This document shows positions 48,591-58,400 of a DNA stretch of 64,000 bases, in pieces. Position 1 is the stretch's first letter; each line of letters opens with the position of its first letter. A program made the translations under genes and the position numbers. The notes under the pieces are model-generated. The model did not search any database and was not told where the DNA came from. It saw only the letters and a program-made list of their open reading frames with translations. The stretch is from Cyrtodaria siliqua (taxonomy: Eukaryota; Mollusca; Bivalvia; Adapedonta; Hiatellidae), in NCBI GenBank assembly GCA_037043455.1, contig JAWPHD010001834.1:186001-250000 (forward strand). Direction: 5' to 3'.

Positions 48591-48839
48591 ATACCTTAAA
48601 CTATTAATGGGAATTACACGAAGTGTACGCCAGTTATGTTCGACCAATGTAGTTTGTGAATATTATTACTTTAACAACGATCTGTGATTGTGTTTTGTTA
48701 TAATCACAGTTTATAAATAAGAGGTGTATAAATCTGACCAGTGAAAAATTTCCCAATAATGTCATTTTGTTATCGATTTTATCACGTGACCTTGTTTGAT
48801 AAATATTCCTACGCCATAAGGCTGGCGTTCCTACTGCTA

Positions 48840-49190
48840 TACAATCATATTTGTGATACCGGGGACAAAGCGACTGGTGGAGTTTCGATAATCGTTAATC
48901 GAAACATTCCTCACAGACCTGTTGCGTTGAAAACAAATTTGCAAGCTATTGCGGTCAGTGTTACGATGCACAGAGTTATAACAGTATGTTCCTTATATTT
49001 ACCACCTAGTTTTTCACTAGACCCTAAAGATCTAAATCACCTAGTTGCACAATTGCCATCACCTTTTATACTCTTGGGTGATTTTGATGCACACAACTAC
49101 ATCTGGGGTTGTAAAGATATAAATGATAAAGGCAAGAAAATTGAGGATTTCTTAGCCAAAAACAATTTGTGTCTTTTTAATAATGAATAA
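48840..49190 (+). pseudogene. LINE endonuclease domain (APE type), C-terminal half
   Basis: Reads GDKATGGVSIIVNRNIPH, VITVCSLYLPPS, then FILLGDFDAHNYIWGC, the GDFNxH-like motif of apurinic endonuclease-type LINE nucleases. It ends at a stop (49190) where about a third of the domain is deleted. The N-terminal catalytic residues are missing. Confidence 0.85.
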
Positions 49191-49194
49191 AGCC

Positions 49195-50770
49195 GTCGTA
49201 CTATTAAGGATAGCAAGAGGAAATCCTGGAGATCTTACGTCTCTAGGCTGAATTCGCGCTCATCTCTTAAGAAGACATGGGACATGGTCCGGAAAATAAG
49301 TGGTAAATGTAATTCTAGTTCTGTAAATCATCTTAAAACAGATAATGGAGATATAACTTATGTCAAAGATATTACAAACACTTTGGCAGAAACTTTTTCA
49401 AAAAATTGTTCTTCTGAAAATTGTCAACCAAATTGTATGTAAAATAAGAAACTAAAAGAACTTCAAGTCGAAAAACTTGGAGAAATACAAGAAACTATTC
49501 ACTCTCAAAAAACTTCGAGAGTCCGTTAAAAAGGCTCATGATACATCAGCTGGTCCTGATGATATCCATTATCAATTATTAAAACATTTACCTGAATCCT
49601 GTCTCTCTACCTTTCTTGATATATTTAATAAGGTTTGGGTGACGGGAAGCTTCCCCGATTCTTGGCGGGAAGCAATCGTTATTCTAGTCCCCAAACCTGG
49701 AAAGGATCATATGGACCCAATAAATTATCGCCCAATGGCTTTAACGAGTTGTGTATGTAAAACCATGGCACAAATGATTAATGAGATAATGAGATATATG
49801 GTCCTATAGAAACCACAGCGTCCGAACGCAATGGCATCGTAGGTCCGCACTGTACTGCAAACAAGGACTTGATAATACAATAAAAGAGACAAAAAACAAC
49901 AGAAAGGGTGGTGAAGACAGGGTTACCGACTTGGTACGGTCAGTATGCAGGCCTACTGGTTAGCTTGGATCGATTTTATATGCGCACACTCCTCGAGACT
50001 CGTTTGGTACCTGGAGTCCCACAAACTGATAACAAAGTATCAAAGTGGATTCCGGCGCCAACGAGGCAAACCGACAATCTCATTCGGTTTGAATCGTTTA
50101 TTAGGGAAGCTTTAATAAAAAAAGAACATCTAGTCGATGTATTTTTTTACTTGGAGAAAGCTTATGATACTGCATGAAAGTACAGTATTATGAATGATCT
50201 TCATGACCTTGGTCTTAGAGGCCGATTACCCATTTGTATAGAGAAATCCTTAGATGATAGGCGGTTTCCAGTCCGAATGGGTTCAGCCCTCTCTGATATT
50301 CATGAACAGGAGATGGGTGTTTCACAGGGCAGCATACACTCTGTCACGCTTTTTAATATAAAGATTAACAGTATAGTAAAATGCATCAATCCAGGTGTGG
50401 ATTGTTCTCTATATGTTGACGACTTTGTTATATGTTACCGTGCAAAAAACATGAATACTACTGAGAGACAATTACAACGATGTCTCAATAAACTTCAGAC
50501 CTGGTCTGATGAAAATGGTTTTAAATTTTCTAAATCTAAAACCAATTGTATGCACTTTTGTCAACTACGCAAACATCACGAAGACCCTCATCTAACACTG
50601 GGCGATTCACCTTTAATAGTAGTGGATGAGACAAAATTCCTAGGTCTTATTTTTGACCGTAAATTAACGTTTATACCACACCTTAAATACTTGAAGGCCA
50701 AATGCCTTAAAGATTCTAACTTACTTAAAGTTGTTGCAAACACTAATTGGGGAGCAGATTGAAAATTCAT
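49195..50770 (+). pseudogene. LINE reverse transcriptase, split by 212-bp insertion
   Basis: Linker, then TSAGPDDIHYQLLKHLPE and NYRPMALTSCVCKTMAQMIN before the insertion. After it, LVWYLES, QSGFRR, FFYLEKAYDTA, GRLPICIEK, EMGVSQGSIHSVTLFNIKIN and the catalytic box LYVDDFVICY (about 50410), which is intact, then FSKSKTNCMHF. Stops at 50175 and frameshifts near 49440, 49500 and 50060 inactivate it. Confidence 0.88.
49787..49998 (-). mobile_element. Short element with PLE-like hairpin, copy 2 (212 bp)
   Basis: LINE codons are contiguous across it, with GAGA on both sides (49783-49786, 49995-49998). The first 175 bp match 22735-22910. The second hairpin has lost part of its loop and left arm (CAGTATGCAGGCCTACTG). 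Likely a non-autonomous relative of a Penelope-like element. Confidence 0.7.
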
Positions 50771-51264
50771 CTTGTGACTTTACAGATCCAAGCTTGACTA
50801 CGGCTCAATAGTATATGGATCGACTCGCAAGTCATACTTGCAGATGCTCGATCCTATACATAATTAAGGATTACGACTCGCCTTAGGAGCCTTTCGTACA
50901 TCACCAGACGAAAGTCTATATGTTGAAGCTAATGAACCATCACTGTCTCATAGACGTGACAAATTAGTCCTTCAGTATAACATTAAATTACAATCTAACA
51001 CTTCAAATCCATCTTTCGATACTGTTTTTAATCCTAATTATGAACCGAAGGCCATACGATCTTCGTATTAAACCAAAATTAAGAGTCACTGAAATCGACC
51101 TAAATTTGATTGCAAAGTACAAAATACCACAAATTCCACCGTGGACTTTGAAAAACACCAACAATTTTTTTTGATCTTTGTAATAATAACAAATCCAATA
51201 CAGATCCTATTATCTTTCAAAGCAAATTAAATGAAATTCAATCGAAATACAGTAACTTTCAACA

Positions 51265-51700
51265 TATATACACAGATGGTTCTAAAGATGGAGACAAGGT
51301 AGCTGCAGCAGCTGTTGTTCACAAACATAGCATAAAGAGCCGCCTGCCTGACAAGGCCTCTATCTTCTCAGCTGAACTTAAGGCAATTGAACTTGCCTTA
51401 AGTTTTATTCAGGAATCTGATGATGACCATTTCGTAATCTTTTCTGAGTCCCTTTCATCTCTTCAAGCACTGGGTATTATGAAACATGTTAATCCAGATG
51501 TGCTTCAACTTTTAGAAAAGTACAATTATCTTATAGTTGATATCATTATTTTCTGCTGGCTTCCAATCCATGTAGGAATACGTGGTAATGATAGAGCTGA
51601 TAGTGTTGCTAAGGCAGCATTAGGTTTACATATATATAATACCAAATTACCTTATACTGATTTTAAAAGTTGTATTAACACATATATTCGTAAAAAGAAA
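51265..51700 (+). pseudogene. LINE RNase H domain
   Basis: IYTDGSKDGDKVAAAAVV supplies the first aspartate, FSAELKAIELAL the glutamate, and the WLPIHVGIRGNDRADSVAKAA segment the C-terminal histidine/aspartate region. The position of the usual second aspartate reads FSESLSSLQAL, so it is glutamate there. The frame runs into the PLE end at about 51703, whose sequence adds a spurious C-terminus. Confidence 0.85.
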
Positions 51701-52242
51701 TATAAAAAGATCGGACAGGGAAAGAAATATAATAAGATCGGAAAGTAGCATTCAAGGAGGACAGTCAACCACAAAACACAGAAACAAACACGCTAACAGA
51801 CAAACAAGAAGGCAAAAGTAATCATAAATTCAAACGACATCACAAACACCAAAGGGTTGACCGCCTTGGAACGGTCAGTGGCAAAGTAGGCCACTGGGGA
51901 TTTAAAACGGTTCTAGGGTGCACCAAACCTCACACTTACCCTACTGTCATCCCATTAAAACAGGACAGTGTAAATAAAGAAATCCCCGCGCCATGATCTA
52001 ATCTCTTACCAACAAGGCAGCATCAATAGTCAATATAAGTAAAACACAAATATGCTCGTGTAAATATAATACAAAAAAAATAGCCTAAAAGCCACATTGA
52101 AGGTACTCAGTGATTTGGCAGAAGCCAGAGCAACAGGAGAATAAACCCTTAAGGGAACGACAAGAAAGATCATAGACAAACATCAATCCACCGTCCCAAC
52201 GGCTTTGGGTAGGCGTCATCATAGGGTCTACAGCCTGTCCGG

Positions 52243-53675
52243 TTATCGTACAATTAAAGAGGAGAGCATAGTGGCGAACTGTAAAAGGGTCCACCACCAA
52301 GCATGCAGCACATTGCAAAATGATAGGGTCATAACCTCTTTTGATAAACTTTTAGTATGAAAGTGATCATGACCAAGAATCTTACGAAGTTTATAAATCA
52401 CATCACCATAGAAGTCAGGTTGTGATAGTCCTTGCCGCAGAAGAGTCCTTAAATTACTTTTATATTTGGAAAGAAGATCAGGGTTATGATAATCAAATTT
52501 TGCAAAGGATTTACGAAGTTTATGGTAACGGTGACCCTGATTGAGTAGCTTTTTAGTTATACAATGATTACGAATGTTAAAGTCCTCAACTCGAGTACAA
52601 GCTCTTGAAAAACGAATAAGTTGAGACACATACACCCCATAAGAAGTTGCTCGGGGAACATCCCCATCCAAGTGGGGATAATTAACAATGTCAAAATTAA
52701 AATCATCTCCCTTGTCATAGATTTTCAATCGAGAGATCTAAATCAAGAAAAGAAGCGTTATTATCAGATATATTAGCTTTGTTAAGAAGTTCTTTAGAAT
52801 AAATATTCTAATACACTCGCACTATATAGCCTAGTTTAAAATATCTCGTTATATTGAACGATATATCACTGTAATTTTTGCAACGTTAGGAGAATAACCA
52901 TTGCGCATTCTGCATTCCGCATTGTAACGTATGCGACGTTAGGAGAGCAAGCAAAGCAATGCGAACAATTTCAGATGTGTGCGTTATTTTCACATTTTAG
53001 GGGTATTAGAATGGAAATAGAACATCGTTTACGGTGAATTATCTATAATATATCACGGTTTGTCGCTCTTTGGGCTCGTGAAATTATTGTTTACAATTGT
53101 ACTCCACACCGTGATATATTAAACGATAATTCACAGTAAACGATGTTCTATTTCTTAATTATTAACCATAGTTGGAAAGAAAGGGATGTCAATGTTTAAT
53201 ATGTCATCCAGATACTGAGAGGTGTCATTAAAGGCTTCACTTACATCTGTCCGGGTATCTGGTGAAAGACTCAACATGAAATCTCTTTCATAGCAAAATA
53301 AAAACAAATCTGCGACAAATGGTGCACAGTTCGTACCCATAGGGATACCAACAATTCGTCTATAAACGGTGGTTCCATACCTGACGAAAATATTATCTAA
53401 TAGGAATATGAGTGCTTCACAAACTTCATAGCAAGTCCACATAGTATAATTGTCTAAACTGCCGTTAGTAAAAAACGCTTTAATATTATTACATGCCAAA
53501 AATGTAGTAATTTCTCTAGCGAATGTTTTTTAATAAGAGAAATTAGCTTGTCTTTAATAAGGTGATGTGGTAAGGTGGTATATAATGTAGAGAAGTCATA
53601 AGTGCTTATTGATGAAACTTGACCTTTATTGAAAATTTTATCAAGAACCTTGGCAATCCGAGTATACCCTGTTTT
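52243..53675 (-). pseudogene. Penelope-like reverse transcriptase pseudogene
   Basis: Reads KTGYTRIAKVLDKIFNKGQ, SISTYDFSTLYTTLPHHLIK (53670-53535), a one-base frameshift at an A-run near 53529, then NGSLDNYTMWTCYEVCEAL, VGIPMGTNCAPFVADLFLF and the catalytic box SQYLDDILNID (about 53200), intact. After the insert: KELLNKANISDNNASFLDLD, a frameshift, DKGDDFNFDIVNYPHLDGDV, SKYKSNLRTLLRQGLSQPDF. The YLDD box and GIPMG motif are typical of Penelope-like elements. Insertion and frameshifts inactivate it. Confidence 0.88.
53014..53154. mobile_element. 141-bp palindromic MITE inside the PLE insert
   Basis: Arms of about 46 bp start GAAATAGAACATCGTTTAC on both ends in inverted orientation and continue to TATATCACGG. 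It forms the right part of a larger foreign block (about 52805-53155) that splits the PLE RT. Confidence 0.8.
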
Positions 53676-53678
53676 GCA

Positions 53679-54080
53679 ACGTTAATGGTCAAACATATTT
53701 TGTTGGAATGTGTAGACTTTGATCCTATGCGACAAAGATACTACACAGTTAATACTTTGAAAGAGTTATTTAATACTATAGATTTTAGTCTTGTTTTAGA
53801 TTCCTGAAAGTAATCAGACTTTATAAATCAATATACTATTTTTATATATATATTAACTTGTTTACAAGCCCGTTGTCGGGCATTTGTTGATTTACATATA
53901 TACATAGTTTATATTGCTACCATATCATCCCTTATTTGTAGATAGTTTTATCTTTATACGTTTACATTATTTTTAATTACTACTTCATTCTTTCATAATT
54001 CATCGAATTTATGCACACAATGTGACCTATTTATGTGTCGACGTGCCATAAAACACCATTCATTCATTTATTCATTCATT
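53679..54080 (+). pseudogene. LINE ORF2 C-terminus and 3'-UTR
   Basis: VKHILLECVDFDPMRQRYYT and a stop at 53807 complete the jockey/I-like ORF2 begun at 48.8 kb. The 3'-UTR follows to an ATTCATTC tail. It confirms that the PLE is nested. Confidence 0.8.
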
Positions 54081-54179
54081 GGAATAAGTAGGCTCTTGGA
54101 TTGACACATCCTCAAGGCGTTTCATTTGTATGTGGCTTATATATCACTTTCATCTAAATTAATTTAATCTGAGTAATCT

Positions 54180-54600
54180 CTCTTCGACAATGCCATTAGA
54201 ATTACCTAGCGCATCATTATTAATTTCCTGGTGAAAAAGAATACTCACACCCTTTGTAAAAATCACTGTCATAAAAGCTTAGCTCTACCAAAGTTAATTT
54301 CATCATTACCTAATCCACCTGAAGACCAGATCACACTGTTGCAAAACATGTGTTTTAATTTCCTCTGGAATAATCGCCCAGACAAAATAACGAGATCTGT
54401 TCAATATTAAACAGTTCATATATTCTCTGAAATTAACGTGGACTTTTAATTAGGAATAAAAACATTTATGGAAATCCATAAACAGATGTACCCATTCACC
54501 ACCAATATGCTATTTTTCGGTAACGACTGTAAAAAATAACTTGCAAAAATATGCAATCCCTTCTGGAAAGATGTTTAAACAAGTCTTAATATCCTATTAG
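54180..54600 (+). mobile_element. Tx1/L1-like LINE C-terminal fragment
   Basis: LPKLISSLPNPPEDQITLLQ and NMCFNFLWNNRPDKITRS are readable (54290-54410), the same domain as SLPNPFENIVKEINDILFNF in the 21.4 kb LINE, followed by degraded sequence. It is the last old repeat before the right-hand Polinton. Confidence 0.72.
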
Positions 54601-54841
54601 AAGTTAAAAAAAAGAGATATATATGTTTTTTGGTGGTTCTGGCTCACGATGAAAAAATCTTTGAGCCAGGACTTTTAATTTTAACCAAATTACCAAAATT
54701 ACCCAATAAATTACCCAACCCCAAACTATTTAAAAATCAGCATGAAATGGTGATTTTACTTGATTTATTAAAACTTTTTTAAAATGGGGGTAGTGAAGAT
54801 TGCAAGTTTAAATTTTTTAGGTTTTAAGCTTTGTGTAGTAG

Positions 54842-54894
54842 GTAAGGTTACGTGATTATTGTCATGTCAGAGTAAGGTTACGTGATTATTGTCA
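54842..54894. repeat. Two 23-bp direct repeats upstream of polymerase
   Basis: GTAAGGTTACGTGATTATTG plus TCA occurs at 54842-54864 and 54872-54894 (30-bp spacing). Part of a presumed promoter or terminal-repeat region. Confidence 0.85.
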
Positions 54895-54921
54895 CATGTA
54901 TTAGCTCATGTGGTAAACATC

Positions 54922-54990
54922 TATTTATATCAACCAATCGGTGAAGATCATGTGATAAGTGTTTATTTATATCAACCAATTGGTGAAGAT
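54922..54990. repeat. Two 27-bp direct repeats with CCAAT
   Basis: 54922-54948 and 54964-54990 differ at one base. Each contains ATCAACCAAT followed by GGTGAAGAT, so each carries a CCAAT box. 42-bp spacing. Confidence 0.85.
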
Positions 54991-55002
54991 TTTGGCCTCC
55001 CT

Positions 55003-55125
55003 GACAGGTATATAAGACAGAGAAAACTACGGATTAGTATACTTTTAACACGGTGACATACCCTATGGGAATAGAGACCTGAAAAAGTAAGGATAAAACT
55101 AGGATTATTTTTCATGAAAGGTAAG
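55003..55125 (+). promoter_or_regulatory. Putative polymerase promoter (TATA box) and donor-like site
   Basis: TATATAA at 55009-55015 follows the CCAAT repeats by about 20 bp and would place a start near 55040, giving a 5' leader of about 450 nt for the polymerase gene. A perfect donor-like ATGAAAG/GTAAGT sits at 55120/55121, so the leader may be spliced. I see no strong acceptor before 55498. Confidence 0.45.
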
Positions 55126-55215
55126 TCCATTTTAAATTTGTATTTATTACTGATTTTTTGATTTATATCTCTATTCTTCTAAATTTAAAACTCTCCTTAT
55201 TATACAACTTAAATT

Positions 55216-55428
55216 TTAAACTTGCATCCTCCTAATTGAAGCTGCACCGCAACCAACACACACTTGATACTTTGCATAAGTGCCTTTTTTACATTTTATA
55301 CAAGGTACTACTTGACTTGTTTTTAATCTGTATTTATGCAAACTACAATAATTTGAGTTTTTAGTTGGCTTGTTTTTGCACGGGTCGTGCAATCCAATCT
55401 TAAGAAATTTACAAACATTTATTTCCAT
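55216..55428 (-). CDS. Small two-module zinc-binding protein, unknown function
   Basis: 70 residues, divergent from the polymerase (70 bp between start codons). Cysteine/histidine positions fall in two groups: C6, C17, C28, H31 and the ribbon-like C43-x2-C46...C57-x2-C60. The second group looks like a treble-clef or zinc ribbon. The C-terminus is basic. Its place in the element and compact composition argue for a real element gene, perhaps a transcription or DNA-binding factor, but function is inference. The start used is the only methionine near the frame opening. Confidence 0.7.
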   Translation of the reverse strand: MEINVCKFLKIGLHDPCKNKPTKNSNYCSLHKYRLKTSQVVPCIKCKKGTYAKYQVCVGCGAASIRRMQV

Positions 55429-55497
55429 TGTCTATCTTTACTATAAATATTTTTATATTAAATAAAAAAAAAATTAAATGTATAACAAATAAGAAGA

Positions 55498-58400
55498 ATG
55501 GAAAACGAAGAGACTATAAGAAATTTAATACGTTTGTACGATAACGGTGTAATAGGTGAGGAAACATTAGAGCACAGTCTCATGGTTATTCAACCGCCAA
55601 AGGCTAAACCACCCGAATTTATTCAGCCAGAGGAAGTTAAAGAAACCCCAAAAAATTCAACCTTGGAAAATTTACGTAAAAGGCGTCGTGCGAAAAAACA
55701 ACGTAAAAAGGATAATAAAAAATTACAAGTTAATGATGTAAAAATACCAAAAGTTAATAATGATAAAATACCAAAAGTTAATGATGGAAAATTGCAAAAA
55801 GTTGATAATAAAAAATATAAAGAACTAAAACTAGTTGACAAACCAATATGTGGTTATTTCAAAGCATATGAAATATCTGCTACAGAATATAAAGATCCAA
55901 GAAAACTACTACTTGATAAAAAATCTATCATAACGAAACAAATAACCAAAGAGTTAAAAAATAATGGAATAAAATTTCAGTTAGGTCTTACCGTAGAACT
56001 ATTTAAAGATGATGGTGCAACAAAAAAATACACCACAGCAGTATTACATAGTGAACAAAATACAATTTTATCTGATGAAAATATAGATGAGCTTTATGAT
56101 AAATCATTTGATGACATACAAGAAAGTTTAGAAAGATTTACAAACACAGCATCAGGATTAGAAGTTGATCACTGTACTACACTTTATTTAAATTTTGCAA
56201 AGTACGAACCACTAAAAGGCTCATCATATATTTCTTTACCCAAAGTAATATCAAACAAGAAAGCAGTTATAAATGTGAAAAACTATGATGATAAATGTTT
56301 ACTTCATGCTATAAATGCAGCTCTGCATCCAGCCGCAAAGAATTCTGACAGAGTATCAAGTTATCCTGATATAAAGTATTTGAAAGCGGAGGGGGTTGAT
56401 TTTCCAACTCCAGTCCCGCAGATAACTAAAGTAGAAAATCAAAACAAGCTTGCTATCAATGTTTATGGATTTAATGCATCAAAAAAACATAATAATGTAT
56501 CTATTTTTCCATACAAAATATCAGAGCAGCCGAAGCACATAGACAGAATTAATTTGCTGCTGGTTTCCGAAGATGTTGAAATTGAAGAAGAGAACGAAGA
56601 TGATCCCAACAACGAAGAAGGAATTATAGATGATAATTACAACCCTGATGATTATCACAAAGAAGTTAAAAAAGTCAAAGAAACAAAATATCATTACTGC
56701 ATGATTAAAAATTTAAATAAGTTACTCTACAGTCAAAACAAACATTGTGGTAAAACTTATTTCTGTGATCGTTGTCTTCATGGTTACTCTGGAGCAAATC
56801 TACTTACAAAGCACAAGGAAGACTGTGAAGGTATTAACAAAAACTCCTGCAAAATCGAAATGCCAAAAAAAGGTGCAATCATCAAATTTAAAAATCATCA
56901 AAATCAAATGTCTGTGCCTTATGCAATATATGCTGATTTTGAAAGTATAGTTAAACCACAATCAACTAAATTTGGAAAAAAATCAGAAATTACAAATGTG
57001 CACGAAGCTTGTGGATTTGGATATCAAGTTGTTAGATATGATGGTAAAGCCGAAAAACCTGTTATTTACAGAGGTGAAGATACTGTTGAAAAGTTTTTAA
57101 ATCACTTAGAATGTGAAAAAAGCAACATCAATAACATATTTGCTCATCCCAAACCTTTAATCATGACACAGCAAAATGAGGAAGATTATGAAAAAGCAAC
57201 ACACTGCTGGATATGCAAAAATGAAATAGGTAGGAAATGTGGTAAAAACTGTAAAGTAAGAGACCACTGTCATTTTACAGGTGAATATAGAGGTGCAGCA
57301 CATAAAAGCTGCAACCTAAAACTAAAAATAAAACCAAATACAACAATCATTCCTGTTGTATTTCACAACCTTAAAGGATATGATAGCCATTTGATTATGC
57401 AGAAAATACATACAATGACTGGTAATATTACTTGCATTCCAAACAATGCTGAAAAGTATATATCATTTAGCGCTGGCCGACTTAGATTTTTAGATAGTTT
57501 TCAATTCATGGGTAAGTCTCTTGCAAGTTTGGTTGACGCAACAGATAAATCTGATTTCAAAATTACCAAAGATCAGTTTGAAAAAACAGAGTTACTTTTA
57601 CGAAAAGGTGTTTATCCGTACGAATATATTGACAACATGGAAAAATTCAAAGAAACACAATTACCACCCATAGAAAATTTTTACAGTAGTTTATCAGACG
57701 AAAGCATAACCAAAAAAGATTATGATCATGCCCAAAAAGTATGGAAAGAGTTCATTGGTGACTATCATGATTTATATCTAAAAACTGATGTAACTTTACT
57801 AGCAGATGTGTTTCAAACTTTTAGAAAAACATGTATGAGTGCATACAAACTTGATCCTTTGCATTATTATACAGCACCAGGATTATCTTGGGATGCATTA
57901 CTAAAACATTCAAAAATAGAATTAGAACTTTTGACAGATATTGATATGCATTTATTCATAGAAAAAGGAATGCGAGGTGGAATTAGTATGGTGTCAAAAC
58001 GATATGCTAAAGCAAACAACCCATTTGTCAAAGGTTATAATTCCAAACAAGCAACAAAATTTTTAATGTATTATGATGCAAATAATTTATATGGATGGGC
58101 AATGAGTCAGCCACTTCCATTTTCCGGATTTGTCTGGAAAAAGAAAAACAAAAGTGGTTACTTTTCCAAACCAAAAACTGGCAAAGGACAGATGCTAGAA
58201 GTTGATTTAGAATATCCAAAAGAGCTTCATGATTTACATAATGACTATCCAGTTGCACCAGAAAAATTAACAGTGAAAAAAGAATTGCTATCAAAATACC
58301 AAACAGACTTATTAGAAAGCAACAGTATAAACACAGAACAACTAGTTCCAAATTTACAAGATAAGAAAAAATATGTAATACATTACAAAAATTTACAACT

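Larger units (their letters stand above)
51703..53678 (-). mobile_element. Penelope-like element (PLE), 5'-truncated, decayed
   Basis: Minus-strand element inserted in the LINE between RNase H and its C-terminal part. From right to left: RT pieces (53675-53155), a 350-bp foreign insert (about 52805-53155), RT C-terminal/connector region (52800-52243), and a 3' region of about 500 bp ending in the doubled terminus AAATATAAAAAGATCGG at 51703-51740. The 3' region is shared with copies at 7.0, 11.9 and 28.2 kb, all in the same orientation. No GIY-YIG endonuclease frame was seen. Confidence 0.85.
48825..54080 (+). mobile_element. Jockey/I-like LINE carrying two later insertions
   Basis: A plus-strand LINE with endonuclease, RT, RNase H and C-terminal parts in order, ending in a (ATTC)n tail at 54048-54078. 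It is 5'-truncated inside the endonuclease and interrupted by a 212-bp element (49787-49998) and a Penelope-like element (about 51703-53678). An internal deletion joins the end of the endonuclease to the RT linker near 49195. Confidence 0.88.
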
